Shown here one piece after another: positions 10,660-22,700 of a stretch of DNA of 64,000 nt. The position numbers and the translations under genes were made by a program. Origin of the DNA: Serripes groenlandicus (taxonomy: Eukaryota > Mollusca > Bivalvia > Cardiida > Cardiidae); contig JASEVX010000008.1 in assembly GCA_031761405.1 (NCBI GenBank), positions 75,702,744 to 75,766,743 on the forward strand. The letters are read 5' to 3'. Position 1 is the stretch's first letter. Each line of letters starts with the position of its first letter. Under the pieces are notes generated by a model that saw only the letters and a program-made list of their open reading frames with translations, was not told the DNA's origin and ran no database searches.

Positions 10660-12100
10660 AAGAGGGCCATGATGGCCGTGGATCGCTCACCTTAATTACA
10701 CAATGTACTTCAATGCAAAACATCAAGACAATTATTCTGAATGCAACCTCCACAGTGCTAATAATATTTTCCTTCATTTGGCCTAGTGATCTATATTTTT
10801 TTTACCTGATATGACCCATATTCCAACATGGACTAGATATCATCAAGACAACATTCTGACGTTTCAACTTGCTCAAAGTAAAAATGCGGCCTCCGGAGTT
10901 TGAACAATATTTTCCTTTATTGACCTAGTTTCTGATCCAATATGACCCATATTCGAACTTGACCTAGATATCATTCAGACAAACATTCTGCCTAATTTCA
11001 AGCTGCTGAAGCAAATAATGTGGCATCCAAAGTGTTCACAAGATTTTCCTTCAATTTGATCTAGTGACCTAGTTTTTGACCCATCATGACCCATATTCGA
11101 ACTTGGCCTACATATCATCAAGAAAAACATTCTGATAAAGTTTCATCATGCTGAAATTAAAAATGCAGTATCCAGTGTTAACAAGATTACCCTTCAATTT
11201 GGCCTAGTGACCTAGTTTTTAATCCGGCATGACCATCTCCAAACTTGGCCTAGATATCATTTAGACAAACATTCTGACAAAATTTCAAGCTGCTGAAGCA
11301 AAAAATGCGGCATCCAAAGTGTAACTGTTAACAGGATTTTCCTTCAATTTGACCTAGTGACCTAGTTTTTGACCCGGCATTACCCATATTCAAACTTGGC
11401 CTAGATATCATTCAGCTCAACATTCTGTACAAATTTCAAGCCGTTGAAGCAAAATATGCGGCTTCTACAGATTTAACAAGATTTTCCCTCAATTTGGCTT
11501 AGTGACCTACTTTCTGACCCAATATGACCCATATTTATACTTGACCTAGATATCTTTAAGACAAACACTCTGACCTAATTTCAAGTTGCTGAAGCAAAAA
11601 ATGCGGCATCCAAAGTGTTAACAAGATTTTCCTTCAATTTGACCTAGTTACCTAGATTTTAACCCGGCATAATCCATATTCAAACTTGACCTAGATATTT
11701 TTAAGACAAACATTCTGACAAAATTTCAAACTGCTTAAGCAAAAAATGCGGCCTCTGGAGTGTTAACAAGATTTTCCTTCAATTTGGCCTAGTGACCTAC
11801 TTTTTGACCCGACGTGACCCATGTTCGAACTTGACCTACATATCATTAAGACAAACATTCTGATAAAGTTTCAACATGCTCAAGTTAAAAATGTGGCCTC
11901 CAGAGTGTTAACAAGATTTCCCTTCAATTCGACCTAGTGACCTAGTTTTTGACCTCATATGCCCAGTTTCGAACTTGTCCAAGATTTTATGGAGATGAAA
12001 GTTCTGATAAACTTTCATGAAGATTGGATGCAAAATGTAGCCTGTAGAGTGTTAACAAGCTCAAATGTTGACGACGGACGGACGCCGGACAAAATGTGAT
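10660..12100. repeat. Tandem 'GACCTAGTGACCTAG' array with bivalve-type ends
   Basis: This array has about nine units of about 140 bp with 'aacaagattttccttcaatttgacctagtgacctag', 'cttgacctagatatcat' and 'caagctgctgaagcaaaaaatgcgg' (written here in pieces). The left end has a ggccatgatggcc inverted repeat and 'gatcgctcacc'; the right end has 'gacgacggacggacgccggac'. The family recurs at 3,830-4,770 and its ends at 50,273-50,969. No coding content is seen. Confidence 0.85.
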
Positions 12101-14450
12101 CCCAATTGCCACAATGTTTTCAACAGTCGTCAGTTGTAGATGCATCTGAATGCCAGGTGGAAAAGGTTTAAGATTTATGTTGTGGTAATGAGACATCTAA
12201 ATAACAATTCATTTAATTAATTTAACAGGTCCATGAACCAATATTTATATTTAACATCAAAATATATTTTTCAAGCACTGGTTGAACAGTTTTTCGATTA
12301 AAATTGAAACTTGTTCTTGGTGACACTTTTTGGCACCTCTGCAGCAAATACTTTTTGAAAACAGTGTGGCAAAAGCAGATTTTTTTCCAACTTTATTCAA
12401 TTATAACTATTATTGTTCTTTCAATTAAAGAGTTTCCTTATTTTGGAATACTGGCCTTTGTATTGAATCAGAACGTAATTTGTTGAATATGGAAAAGGGT
12501 TAACAAAATAGTGTCTATGTACTATTTATTCTGTTCTTTAACAGAATTAAAAAAAAATACATAATATCTTTGCTTCACAAATAATTGACTTTAAATGTTT
12601 GAATTTAAAAGTACTCTTATTTTTTTATGGAACAAATTTAAGACTTTACATTAACAAATTTATTGTTCAATAAATAAACTAGCCTTTTTTAGGCCTCTGC
12701 AGCAGCAAATTTTGTATTCAATTTGATAAAAGGAGTAAATGCTCATCATAAGCACTTTCTCCTTTTGTCACAAGCCCACTGTTTTCAATTCTATGCACTT
12801 ACAGATATTTTTTCATATCTTTGCTTAACAAAAAATTGACTTAATTGTTGTAATATAAATATAATCTAATTCTTAAATCTAAAGGTCATGATTTTACAGT
12901 TCGAGAAGTAAATTCAAGTAAATGCTCATGCACTGGTTGAACATTTCAAAAAAAATAAAACTAATTCCTATGTCAAGCCTTTTCCACATACAACAAAGCT
13001 GCAGCACATGACCTTGACAACATCTAGGTAAAATAGAAGATCTCGCTAAATAAAGTTATAATTCATGGACATAAAGTAGAAAGACTTATAGCATAAGGAA
13101 AAAAACTTCTCATAAGCAATTTCTCCTTTTGTCACAATGGTTTCAAAAGTCGTCTGCTGCAGGTGTTAAAATGCATATGTTTCAAACAAAATGTTGACTT
13201 TAATATTTGTAATTAATATAAAAGTACCCTAAATGTTAATTAAAGTCCCTGATTTTATAGTTTGAAAGGTAAACTTTTTCCAACATACAACACAAATCTG
13301 CATTTAACAACTTTAAAATTATCTAAGGCAAATACATGTTTAATGCAAATCTCCTTAAATGAAAGTATGATCATGGAATAAAGTTGGAAACATTGTGGCA
13401 AAAGGAGACATTGCTCATTATGAGAAATGTCTCCTTTTGTCTCAATATTTAAAATAAATATGTCTGTAATCGGGAAATGGTTAACCTAAAAGAAGTTTTC
13501 TTTTCGCCATAACCTGATTTTTCTTCTCAACACAGAGTGATGCCTCTATTGTAACATATTTTGAAAAAACATTACTAAAATTTCAAAAAGTAGAAATTAT
13601 AAAAGTATAACCAAGCAAATCCTCTACATCCCATCACATTTTCAATTCTGCATTAACTTCTTTTTGATTTCAATTCTCAAGATATTGTATGCCTTTTTTT
13701 CACATTATACAGCCCTTTCCCACATTCAACATAACTGCAGCATGTCATTTTGAAAAAATCTAGGCAAACGTTTTGAAAATGTATATTTATGTAAGAATTA
13801 ATTATCATCGAGAAATCATTAACTCATAAATGAAAACATTTTGTAAGAAGAAGAAACAGTGTATTATGTTTTCAAATGTCATATGATGCAGAGGCCTCAT
13901 AAAGTGTCTGTATAGATATGGGAAAGGCTTAAAATATAGCATAGTAAGTGTTAGAAAGTATTTAACAGAAACATCACTCAAATGATACACTGCGACTATG
14001 GCAACAGTTAGTGATATTGTAAGGCCTATTTGGGGCTGGCTGTCATCTCATCTCCTTCAGTTCAGGAATTCTGTATAATTTCTGTCACCATTCCCAACTG
14101 AAATTAAAGAAAAATACAAATGCCATAAAATGCTCATGTTTAAATATTATAATACAATGATTGACAGTTAAAGAAAAGAAACATAGATCTGTTTAATCCT
14201 TTCCCACATTATGCATCTATAGGTGGGAAAGAGTTAAATACAGTCATTTTCCATATGGAATTTTGAATTACATATTCTTTACATTTGTAAATGTAAGTTC
14301 ACTTACTAAATTGAGTTGAAAGTACTGTGGCAATAGAAATTGCTCTTTACAGACAAATCTGCTACAGAGTCATAAGAAAGCATCTGTATGTGGAGAAGTT
14401 TTAGCTATAGATGTATGGTGTGAAATTAATTGTGAACTAACCAGTTTATG
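12101..14450. mobile_element. Cluster of palindromic TTAA-type MITE copies
   Basis: At least five partial to near-complete copies are present near 12,680-12,815, 12,965-13,170, 13,270-13,485, 13,705-13,935 and 14,340-14,400. Each carries 'cctttcccacata', 'gcagcagacgact', 'aacattgtggcaaaaggag', a central hairpin, the inverted half and 'tgtgggaaagggtta'. At 13,399-13,412 and 13,426-13,439 the arms caaaaggagacatt/aatgtctccttttg are perfect. A tiny derivative at 14,198-14,241 keeps only the two ends. TTAA flanks with a CCCTTT-type end suggest piggyBac-like MITEs; this is inferred. Confidence 0.7.
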
Positions 14451-15420
14451 GTCATTATTTTGAAAGTATTGAGCTGTGTCAAGCATTTTTGAGTTCTTAA
14501 TGACAGAAGCATCCTTCCACAAAAATGGAAATGTAGCTCTACTTGTTTTATATCAGTATAACAGTAACAGGCAGCATTTGAGAGCATTACTACTAGGAAA
14601 TTGGGAATAAATCACAAATAAATATGTGAATATGCAGCACCCATGCTCAGGCTTATGGGTATTAATATTCAGATAAAGATAGAAAACAATTCAGATAAAG
14701 ATAGAAAATATCCGAACAACAGACATTACATATCCTACCACAGTCCCTACAATGATACGATGTTTGAATATGGGATGACAAAAATGGGCCGAGACCATCA
14801 GATTACTGAATAACACTCATCAGATCCTACTGCAACAATACTCAAACACAAAACAAAAACACTCGACTGTCTGATATGAACACAGTCCCATTTTAAATGA
14901 TGTCCTCTTCAAGTCATGCAAATAAAATTCAGGTGAAACGATTGGCAGTTTGGGTTAAGTTTGGGTTAAGAGAATCAACCCGTTACACAAATCAAGAGCA
15001 ACAGATTTTGAAATCACCCCACCCATTCATTTTGTACATCGATTGTTTCATTGAAAAACTTACCAGTATAAGATTGGCCGCTTTAGGATTGATGTTGACT
15101 GTACGAACATTATAGACATGCCAACATTGTCTCATTACATGATCATTGAAATACTTTTCCTGAATTTCTGAATGCTAATCACGACATGAGTTCACAGCAT
15201 TTCCGTCGACTCGAGACTGTTCGTTTGTCATTCGACATCTTTGATTATAAATATCCTTCACTGGTATCCAACTTTAAAGCTTTATGTGGCATAATTCCAT
15301 TTTTGACACAGGCCGCAAGTGTGTCCTTTTGTTCTACTAGAAACGGGAGACAACTATAAATGACTCGCTTACAAACCCTTTTCGACCCCAAAGTTTGCTT
15401 TTACACCTATTAAAAGTAAA
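14451..15420. other. No feature recognised
   Basis: This is mixed AT-rich sequence. A short plus-strand open frame at 14,897-15,115 has no recognisable domain. There is a local direct repeat 'cagataaagatagaaaa' near 14,670-14,708. Confidence 0.45.
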
Positions 15421-15424
15421 TTTG

Positions 15425-15660
15425 AAATATTCTAGCGGTGGGCACAAAACAGTCGCCATTTTGTTTCTAATTTAGTCGGCTAATTTAGCATGCACCGAAG
15501 CGGACTAAATATTTAGTCCAAAATTCTAAATATTTAGTCCGATTTACAATTTAGACGCGTTGGTGAATACGGACCAAATCTTAATCGACGTAATTTAGTC
15601 AGATAATTTAGATTTAGTCCGAAAATCGAATTTAGACGCGTTGGTGAATACGGGCCCAGG
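15425..15660. mobile_element. TTTAGTCC-rich repeat, probably a MITE end
   Basis: The motif 'aatttagacgcgttggtgaatacgg' occurs twice (about 15,568 and 15,629). Many direct and inverted TTTAGTCC/GGACTAAA motifs lie between, including 'gactaaatatttagtc' palindromes. The right end 'gggccc' abuts the broken start of exon 1 of copy B at about 15,659. The repeated, inverted layout suggests a non-autonomous DNA element; the family is unknown. Confidence 0.5.
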
Positions 15661-15850
15661 TTTGCTTGTAAACATATAAGAATACAAGATACAAACCTGA
15701 TGTCTGATGATTTTGAACGTACAGTGAAGACTCAGGCTGGAATGTACATACTCATGTGTGTTTATACTTACGCATATGCATACAGTGAATACTTATGTGA
15801 GTGTGTACATACGCATATGCGTACAGTGAAGACTCAGACTCAGGCGAATA
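15660..15850 (-). pseudogene. Remnant of exon 1 leader and adjacent minisatellite, copy B
   Basis: This stretch matches 33,600-33,720 of copy A ('gcttgtaaaca.ataagaata..caatac') and then two to three units of the 41 bp minisatellite ('gtacatacgcatatgcgtacagtgaag'). Homology stops where the body of exon 1 should begin and is replaced by the TTTAGTCC repeat. So only the leader region survives and the N-terminal half of the lectin domain is lost here. The shared 'gactcaggcgaataagtgcattcacaatccg' tail at about 15,835 confirms the paralogy. Confidence 0.75.
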
Positions 15851-16189
15851 AGTGCATTCACAATCCGTTTTTTTAAGGTTACTCTAAGTGTTCTGTGATG
15901 ATTATTCTCTCTTTTGCATTCTTAATAAACTAAATATAACCAAGTCGGAAGGAATATATAACATGGGGCCAAACCTACTTAAACTTGCGGTTAATTTACA
16001 TATTTAATTTGTAAAGTATAAAGAAAGGTATTTTTCCTGATTTATTGAAATCAGCAAAAGTAACAACATATTTTCAAATCTGGTGATATAAGAGACCTAT
16101 ATCTGCCCTTCCAACTTTATAAAATATAATTTGAAAAAAACTTTTTGGTTTGCAGTTGAAAAACTTCATAGATGATCATCATCTTCTGC
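15851..16189. other. No feature recognised
   Basis: This short AT-rich stretch lies between the copy B remnant and the LINE fragment. I see nothing assignable in it. Confidence 0.4.
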
Positions 16190-17345
16190 GCGTAAAACTT
16201 TCAGCTTTCCGAAAAAGCATTCTTGTCAAACTGGCCTAAGATTGTCGACCAGTGGCTACATGATATGGATGAAGGTAATGCAACCGGTACTGTTTTCATA
16301 TATTTTAGTAAGGCATTTTATCTCATAGATACTCAATACTGATTGAAAAACTGACCTCTTACAAGTTCAAAAGACAAATAATGAACTGGTTCGCATCGTA
16401 CCTACCGGATAAAAACCAAATAGTAATTTTTGGAGGTGTTATTTTATTAAAACATAAAACTAAAGCGTGGGTTTGACCATTGTTCAGTCCTTGACCTGCA
16501 CTGTTTTTATTATATTTGAATGTTTCACATTTATATATTAAACATTCAAATATTGAACTATTTACTGACAATACTTCCCTTCATAAATCTGAAAAAGTGT
16601 CCCTTCAACGAAATAAAGACCTAAAAAATACTAAGTTATGGTATCTTGAAAACAAGGATTTTAAATATAGGAACAAGTAAAGAACTGGCAAATTCTACAG
16701 ACAACAGCTAAAATGTATCCTTATGGTAACTTAATTGAAGCGGTATCATCTCATAATGTCTTGGGAATCGAAATCTACACAAATCTGGACTTTAAAGAAC
16801 AAATGAACAGAATATGCAAAACAATTTCTTCAAAGCTATATGTTTTGTTAAAAAAGAAAAAAAATATCTCCCTAATACACTTTTATAACAACTATCTCGT
16901 CCCGGTTATAGATTATGGAAGCACTATATGGGAAACTGCTGCAAAAACACAAATATAACTAATATTTAGGCTTCAAAAGAGATCGGCGAGGATAATTCTA
17001 GAAAAACTTCCAGATTTTCCGTCCCGAAAATTATTTGAGGACTTAAAATGGCTAACAATCTTCAAAAGGGTAGACTACAACAAAGGAATTATCCTCTTAC
17101 AATAACAAAAGGCACGTTCCCCATTATATTTGGATGAATATTTCAAATGTAAAACGAATGAAAACGACTGTTTAAGGTAGCAATTAAATCGGTTTTTTTT
17201 CAGATACCATCATACAGAAATTAGTTATATAAAAGACTTTAAAAATCCAGGTGCTACTCTCTGGAACAGTTTGCGACTTAACTTGAAACACTCTGAAAAT
17301 GTTTTCAAATTTAAAGATAAATGGAAAATGTATCTTTCTAACACG
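16190..17345 (+). pseudogene. 5'-truncated, decayed non-LTR retrotransposon (CR1/L2/jockey-like RT)
   Basis: Fragments of one reverse-transcriptase ORF read in order on the plus strand. First comes a palm segment with S-K-A-F (about 16,300) and W-F-A-S-Y-L. Then comes F-T-D-N near 16,560, where an active enzyme has the catalytic A-D-D. Next is an open segment at 16,713-16,958 with V-L-G-I, Y-N-N-Y-L-V-P-V-I-D-Y-G-S-T-I-W. After a TAA come the C-terminal R-S-A-R-I-I and L-W-N-S-L signatures up to about 17,345. At least three stops and a frameshift break it, so it makes no enzyme. LINE-type elements of this group copy their RNA at nicked target DNA. The exact clade is uncertain. The 3' end runs directly into GA microsatellite. 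Confidence 0.8.
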
Positions 17346-17375
17346 TAATATGTTAATGTATGGAGATAGAGAAAT

Positions 17376-17378
<3 letters not shown>

Positions 17379-17457
<79 letters not shown>

Positions 17458-17475
17458 TAGAGAAGAGAGAGAGAA

Positions 17476-17508
<33 letters not shown>

Positions 17509-17562
17509 AAGAGAGAGAGATATAGAGAGAGAGAGGAAAGAGAGAGAGAGAGAGAGAAAGAG

Positions 17563-17593
<31 letters not shown>

Positions 17594-17646
17594 TAGAGGA
17601 GAGTGAGAAGAGTAGAGAGAGAGAAAGAGAGAGAGGAGAGAGAGAT
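17379..17646. repeat. (GA)n microsatellite, interrupted
   Basis: This is nearly pure GAGA with scattered AAGA, ATAGA and GGA interruptions. It begins about 35 bp after the end of the LINE fragment. Long frames reading Ser-Leu or Arg-Glu through it are compositional artefacts. Confidence 0.97.
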
Positions 17647-17751
17647 TTAAACAAGTAGGGGCTTAATATTGATAATACCGTCACTCAAATGTCCATATGT
17701 TTAAAATAACAAAAGACACAGTCCCATTAAATTATTGAGAAAGAGAAATAA

Positions 17752-17802
17752 AGAGAGAGAGAGAGAGAGAGAGAGACGAGAGAAATAAGAGAGACACATA
17801 GA

Positions 17803-17851
<49 letters not shown>

Positions 17852-18085
17852 CAGAGAAACATATAGAGATAGACAGATAGAGAAACAGAAAGAGACAGCG
17901 AGAGAGACAGAGATAGAGACATAGATATATACAGATATAGAGACAGAGATAGAGACATAGAGAGAAACAGAGAGAGTGAAACAGAGAGAGAGAAACAGAG
18001 AGAGAGAGAAGACAGAGAGAGAGAGAGAGAGAGCGAAAGAGAGTGAGAGAGAGAGAGGAGAGAGACATAGGAGAGAGAGAGAGGA

Positions 18086-18167
<82 letters not shown>
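17752..18167. repeat. (GA)n with internal (GACA)n microsatellite, then (TTA)n
   Basis: GAGA tracts flank a (GACA) run at about 17,811-17,850. GATAGA/GACATAGA variants follow, and a short (ATT)n run lies at 18,168-18,184. The sequence 17,647-17,751 between the two tracts is unique. Confidence 0.97.
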
Positions 18168-18171
<4 letters not shown>

Positions 18172-18184
18172 TATTATTATTATT

Positions 18185-19080
18185 CAATCAACAGTATTCC
18201 ATGTGTCTTGTTGATTCATTATAGAGAACGGGGCTATCGGTTTGTGTTAACAAATACAAGGAAAACGGGAAATTATACAGACTATTGATATTATGCTGGC
18301 AAATAGATTTTACACTTTAACACTTTCCCAAAGGCATGCGTATTTGTGACGTAGGACTTTTTTCTGCAGGAGACTTTTGAAAATATTATGACAAAATGAG
18401 AAACAGCAGTTTCACCTTTTGACAAAGCGTTTCAATCGTGTTAAATGTGTTTAGTTTCATATTTAGATTTTGTTCACATGTGTTTCCAGATAGAGGGGAG
18501 TTATAAATTATTCAGACTATTTTGATTGCACTGAACAGTAACGGATTGAACCTCTGAGCGTCAGGTAGAAAATCAATTACTATAATTCTATAGGGCTTTG
18601 GTATACTTAAATATTTTAAAAGTCGCCTGCTGCAAATTTGCTGCATTTTCAAAATATTACATAACAAAATGATGAACATTGCAGATTAAATCAAACTGCA
18701 GGGATACATTATGTTGATCTGTATCTATATGGATCGCAGACGCTTTCTGGTTAATTGTTGGCAAATGTGCATAGAGAATGATTCATTGTAAAAGTCTCTA
18801 GAAATGATCGAGGCTGTCTATAAACGAATTGTTTTATAAGTCGATTGGAGTTTGACGCAGATTTAAACGATATTAAATCATATCAGGGCCGAAAGTTCAC
18901 ATTACGTGCGCGTTGTGGCCTCTTCGCACCAGTACTCCAGACATTCTCATCCGAGGCAACAATATATATTCCCACTTTAACTATGTATCCCATTGTAGAA
19001 CGATATGACGCTAGCCACAATAACGCTTATCATCAAAAGGGGAGACGCTGGATTTGCTGACTTTTATACAATACAAAATA
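18185..19080. other. Sparse repeat debris, no gene recognised
   Basis: A weak, diverged copy of the palindromic MITE lies near 18,318-18,440 ('ctttcccaaaggcatgcg', 'ctgcaggagactttt'). A further half is near 18,600-18,670 ('aaaagtcgcctgctgcaaat'). Nothing else is assignable. Confidence 0.4.
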
Positions 19081-20518
19081 CAATAGTGTTTGTGTTCAAA
19101 TATATAGGTTACATTTAGTTGATGTCGTATCGCTTGTTGCATTTACCAACAGGGCAACTACATCAAATCCTTAACTTCAGATACATACATATGATCTGAA
19201 ACAGATGACTTCGGATGCTTCTTGCAGCACATATCTTTTGAAAAAGTGTAGAAAAAGGAGGAATTTCTTAGAAGCAATAAATCTATCTATCCAAAGCATG
19301 CTTATATGTATTTTTTCTGATGCTTTTAATTTACCTTTTCCAACATACAACAAACATGCAGCAGACGACTTTGTAAACAAATTGGCAAAAATATGTTAAT
19401 TCTCTGTAAATAATAGTATAATTATTGAATAGAGTTAAAAGCATTGTGGCAGAAGTAGAAACTGTTCATAATTGGTCAGCCAACTCTGTAAAATGTCATT
19501 GCAGTGTTATGGTCAAGGTATGATGGGGTTCGTTTAGTCTTTATCCCCTTTTATAACATACAACAGATCCGCGACAGACGACTCTAAAAATATCTAGTCC
19601 ATAAATATGGAATATCTTTATAAATGAAGCTACACTTTAATTAACCCCCTTACGTAAGTAGTTACAATGAATTCACCTTATCTCGAAATCGAAATACACC
19701 TATACTTCCACTTATCGACGTGTTTGACGGATTCCTTGAGTTTTGCTTTATATATTGGACTTACGATCTTTCGAAGTTATTACTTTAGATAATAGGGAAG
19801 CAGCAGTTCTAAATGATGATACCAGCAATAAGAACTGCTGTTGCGCGCGCTGTATTCTTGAAATGATGTTACCGCTGGCTTGTTTACTTCGGCTTTGAGG
19901 GATCCTGTGATTTATGCTAATTTCATTGATGCATTGTCAGCTTATAAATACTTAATTTATACATTACAAGCCAGGGATAAGATCAAATAATTAATGCAGC
20001 GCAACAGCAGCTCTGATAGATGAAAATGGTACGAGTTAAACGATATATTCGAATCTGTTTATCCCTATGTAAAACAGGTGAGCCTGCGGCGGGCCAATGA
20101 TAACCCCATGGGAATAATTTGAATGTTTTTTGTAGTGGACCACTTGAGGATGCCACACACCACACATCTATTCCTTTCTGTTTTAGACAAGAATATTTAA
20201 AAAATAAACCTGTATATCTCTATGTAAAACAGTTGATATTTTGAGGGCCAATTTCGACCCCAGTGGCTTAATTTGATCAATCTTGGTAGAGGCCCACTAA
20301 TGAATGCTACACACCACCTATCTAAGCTCTAGGCCTTTCAGTTTCAGACAAGGAGATATTCCAAGCTTTTTCTTTATTGATCTAATGTAACTTTCTGCAT
20401 GGAATCACTTATTTAGATAACTTTGTAAAAGGATCACCAAATGATCATTACTACCAAATTTAGTTAAAAACCATGTAATCGTTTAGGAGGAGAAGTTGAT
20501 GAAGACGGACATCAGGCC

Positions 20519-22700
20519 TTGTGTTGGATACCGGGAACTGGTATCGGTATAAAACCGATAACTGCTTAAAAAATGACCGGTATATATCGCTTCGAAAAAC
20601 ACCGGTACCGATATCGATATTTTAATTTAAAAAAAAACACTTAAAATTTGAATTTGTAATAAAATGAAAGCCAAAAGAAAGCAGAAAATAAGAAAAATAA
20701 TCCATTGTTTTTCTTTTAAATGTAATGTTTTAGGTGAAATTATTACCAAAGCCATTTCCCACTCTGAGAAAATCTTTAAATACACCATTTGCATAAATAA
20801 AAACCCAGTCAGTGAGAACTGAAGACTGGGTCCTCGTTCATTGGCAGGATCGGTCTCTCAAAAACTAGTAATTCCTCTGTATTTTCATATTTACCAGTCT
20901 AATACAAATATGTTAAACTTCGCGGGTTTCACATTTGACATAGCAGAGCTCGATTAACCGTCAGCTAATCAGAGAAAGTGAGTAAAACCATGTGTGTTAT
21001 TATGTATACAGTCAGCCTATCAGATCAAATTAACAGCACGTGCGTTACTTCCTTTAAAGTCAAGAGCGCGCCTCGATACGTGACTGATTGTTTACTATTC
21101 AATGGCAATTTTTACTTAGTTTCGCATTTTAGCAATTATTTTCAAATGTCGTTTTCTTGTCATTTAAGACGATACACAACAAACATAAATGAAGAAATAA
21201 ACATTACCTTTCATTTGTTATTCTATAGTTTGTCAATACGAGTTAATAATGATTACAAAATGAAATGCGTAACTAATCGGAAACCTATGTAAACGTAAAC
21301 AAATCGGTGTACTAAATCGCGTGAAAATGGGCGGTGGGAATCGAGTTAGGAATTCGAACGTTTGGGCTCATTTTATAAAGAAACCTGACGGCGGCGTTTG
21401 CAACATTTGCAATAATCTAGTAAAAGGAAAGGGCGGCAACACCAGCAATTTAGAGAAACACTTGAGGTTAAAACTAATATCAGTCTCAAGGCATTACGTT
21501 ATTTGCTAGAGCCCAAACAGGTATTGTAAAATTATTTACGACCTATAACAAACTTTGTTTTTTTGCATTAAAATTGTATTGTGTGTGTTAATCGAGCAAT
21601 TGTAACAGTGTGAGTGTATTGTAGAACATCAATCTATGTCCACTATTGTCCAGATATGTTAAACAATCAACATTGTATTTCCTTCAAAAAGATTAAAAGC
21701 AAAACATATGTAGGCCTACAGATATCAAAACAGATTTCAAGAAATGACAGTCTGTTCTATCTATTCAATCTTTGAAGGGTTTTGTAAACCATTTACCTCA
21801 TACAAGTTATATTTCCACCATACATTCTACAAACAATCATAACAGTGAATATGTAGGTGTATTTTATTGCACGCTTCGATCTGTCCATCTCCTCAGACAA
21901 AATATTGATAATTAAGCTAAACACAAAATAAATATACGTGTACTGTTTATTTTGATGAGGAATAGTTTTATTGATAACAATTCTCTGGAAAGTGTACAAC
22001 ATTGTTTCCATTTTCTGTTTTGCAATTTGTAATAGCTTTCTCTCTCATTTTAGCTGAGAGCACAAGTGCAGCTTCAATTACAACTAGTGAGGAGCAGGCC
22101 TCACATTTAACCTCCATGTAGCGTTTACCTGAAGGTCAACCACGTCCACAGCTACCACTGGAATACAAATTGGAGTCTTCTGTGACACTACCACCTCTTC
22201 CACATCAACATCCTCAGAGAATAAAGAGTGGTTCCAAGGCAACTCTTTTAGAGTGTTTAGCTCTATATGAGCAATTTCTCATTGTCATATTTAAAAGAGA
22301 TTTGTATTTGGGAAAGTGTTAACTTGTATTTCTAGTCTAATATTTATCTCGAGTTTGTTAAAGTTGCAGGTTTGAAATTAACAGAATTCATATAGTCCTA
22401 GATAAGCAGCACATTTTCTCTAGGATGATTTTTAACATTTAATAATAAAGTATATTTGTTCAATGTTCATAGTATCAATAACATATTTTATAAACTATAT
22501 AATAAACAGTCTTAAAGTGTTTTGCTATATCAATATATTGGAATAGACGTATTGTCTGTGGTAGAGGGAGTTAATATTTATCAATTCATTTTAACCTACT
22601 ACACAGCATAACACGTGTCACATGGTATACGTATCGGTATCGTTTCGTTCGTATCGGTATCGGTATCGGACCGGTTCGTCCTAAGCGATATCGAACTCTA
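20519..22700 (+). mobile_element. hAT-like DNA transposon, non-autonomous or decayed, 8 bp TSD
   Basis: The direct repeat atcaggcc flanks the element at 20,511-20,518 and 22,701-22,708, an 8 bp target-site duplication as in the hAT superfamily. The ends are imperfect inverted repeats: left ttgtgttggatacc, right (reverse complement) tagagttcgatatc. GATACCGG/CGGTATCGG-rich subterminal sequence follows inside both. Related blocks at 25,425 and 45,325 have the target sequence uninterrupted. Inside is a BED-finger exon (21,327-21,475) and little else of a transposase: the RNase H-like catalytic domain and dimerisation region of hAT enzymes (600 residues or more) are not visible in 2.18 kb. Confidence 0.85.
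21327..21475 (+). CDS. BED-type zinc finger exon of hAT transposase (fragment)
   Basis: From the ATG at 21,327 this frame encodes about 50 residues with the BED finger pattern: N-V-W-A-H-F, then C-N-I-C, K-G-K-G-G-N-T-S-N-L and E-K-H-L-R. BED fingers are the DNA-binding heads of hAT transposases and ZBED proteins. The expected last zinc ligand (His/Cys a few residues after K-H-L) is not in the continuous frame. A donor-like GTTAAA follows 'cacttgag', and an acceptor-like 'ttttag' at about 22,053 precedes a frame reading A-E-S-T-S-A-A-S before a stop near 22,120. So the exon may be spliced, or already broken. No catalytic domain follows. Confidence 0.7.

Noticed and set aside
17184..17684. 166-codon minus-strand frame rich in Ser-Leu
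   Set aside because: It is a translation of the GA microsatellite; repeats of two bases stay open by composition.
17701..18288. Several overlapping frames rich in Ser-Leu (minus) or Arg-Glu (plus)
   Set aside because: They are also microsatellite artefacts, open in several frames at once.
20978..21292. 104-codon plus-strand frame inside the hAT element
   Set aside because: No transposase motif, no good ATG context, and it lies upstream of the BED exon in AT-rich sequence.
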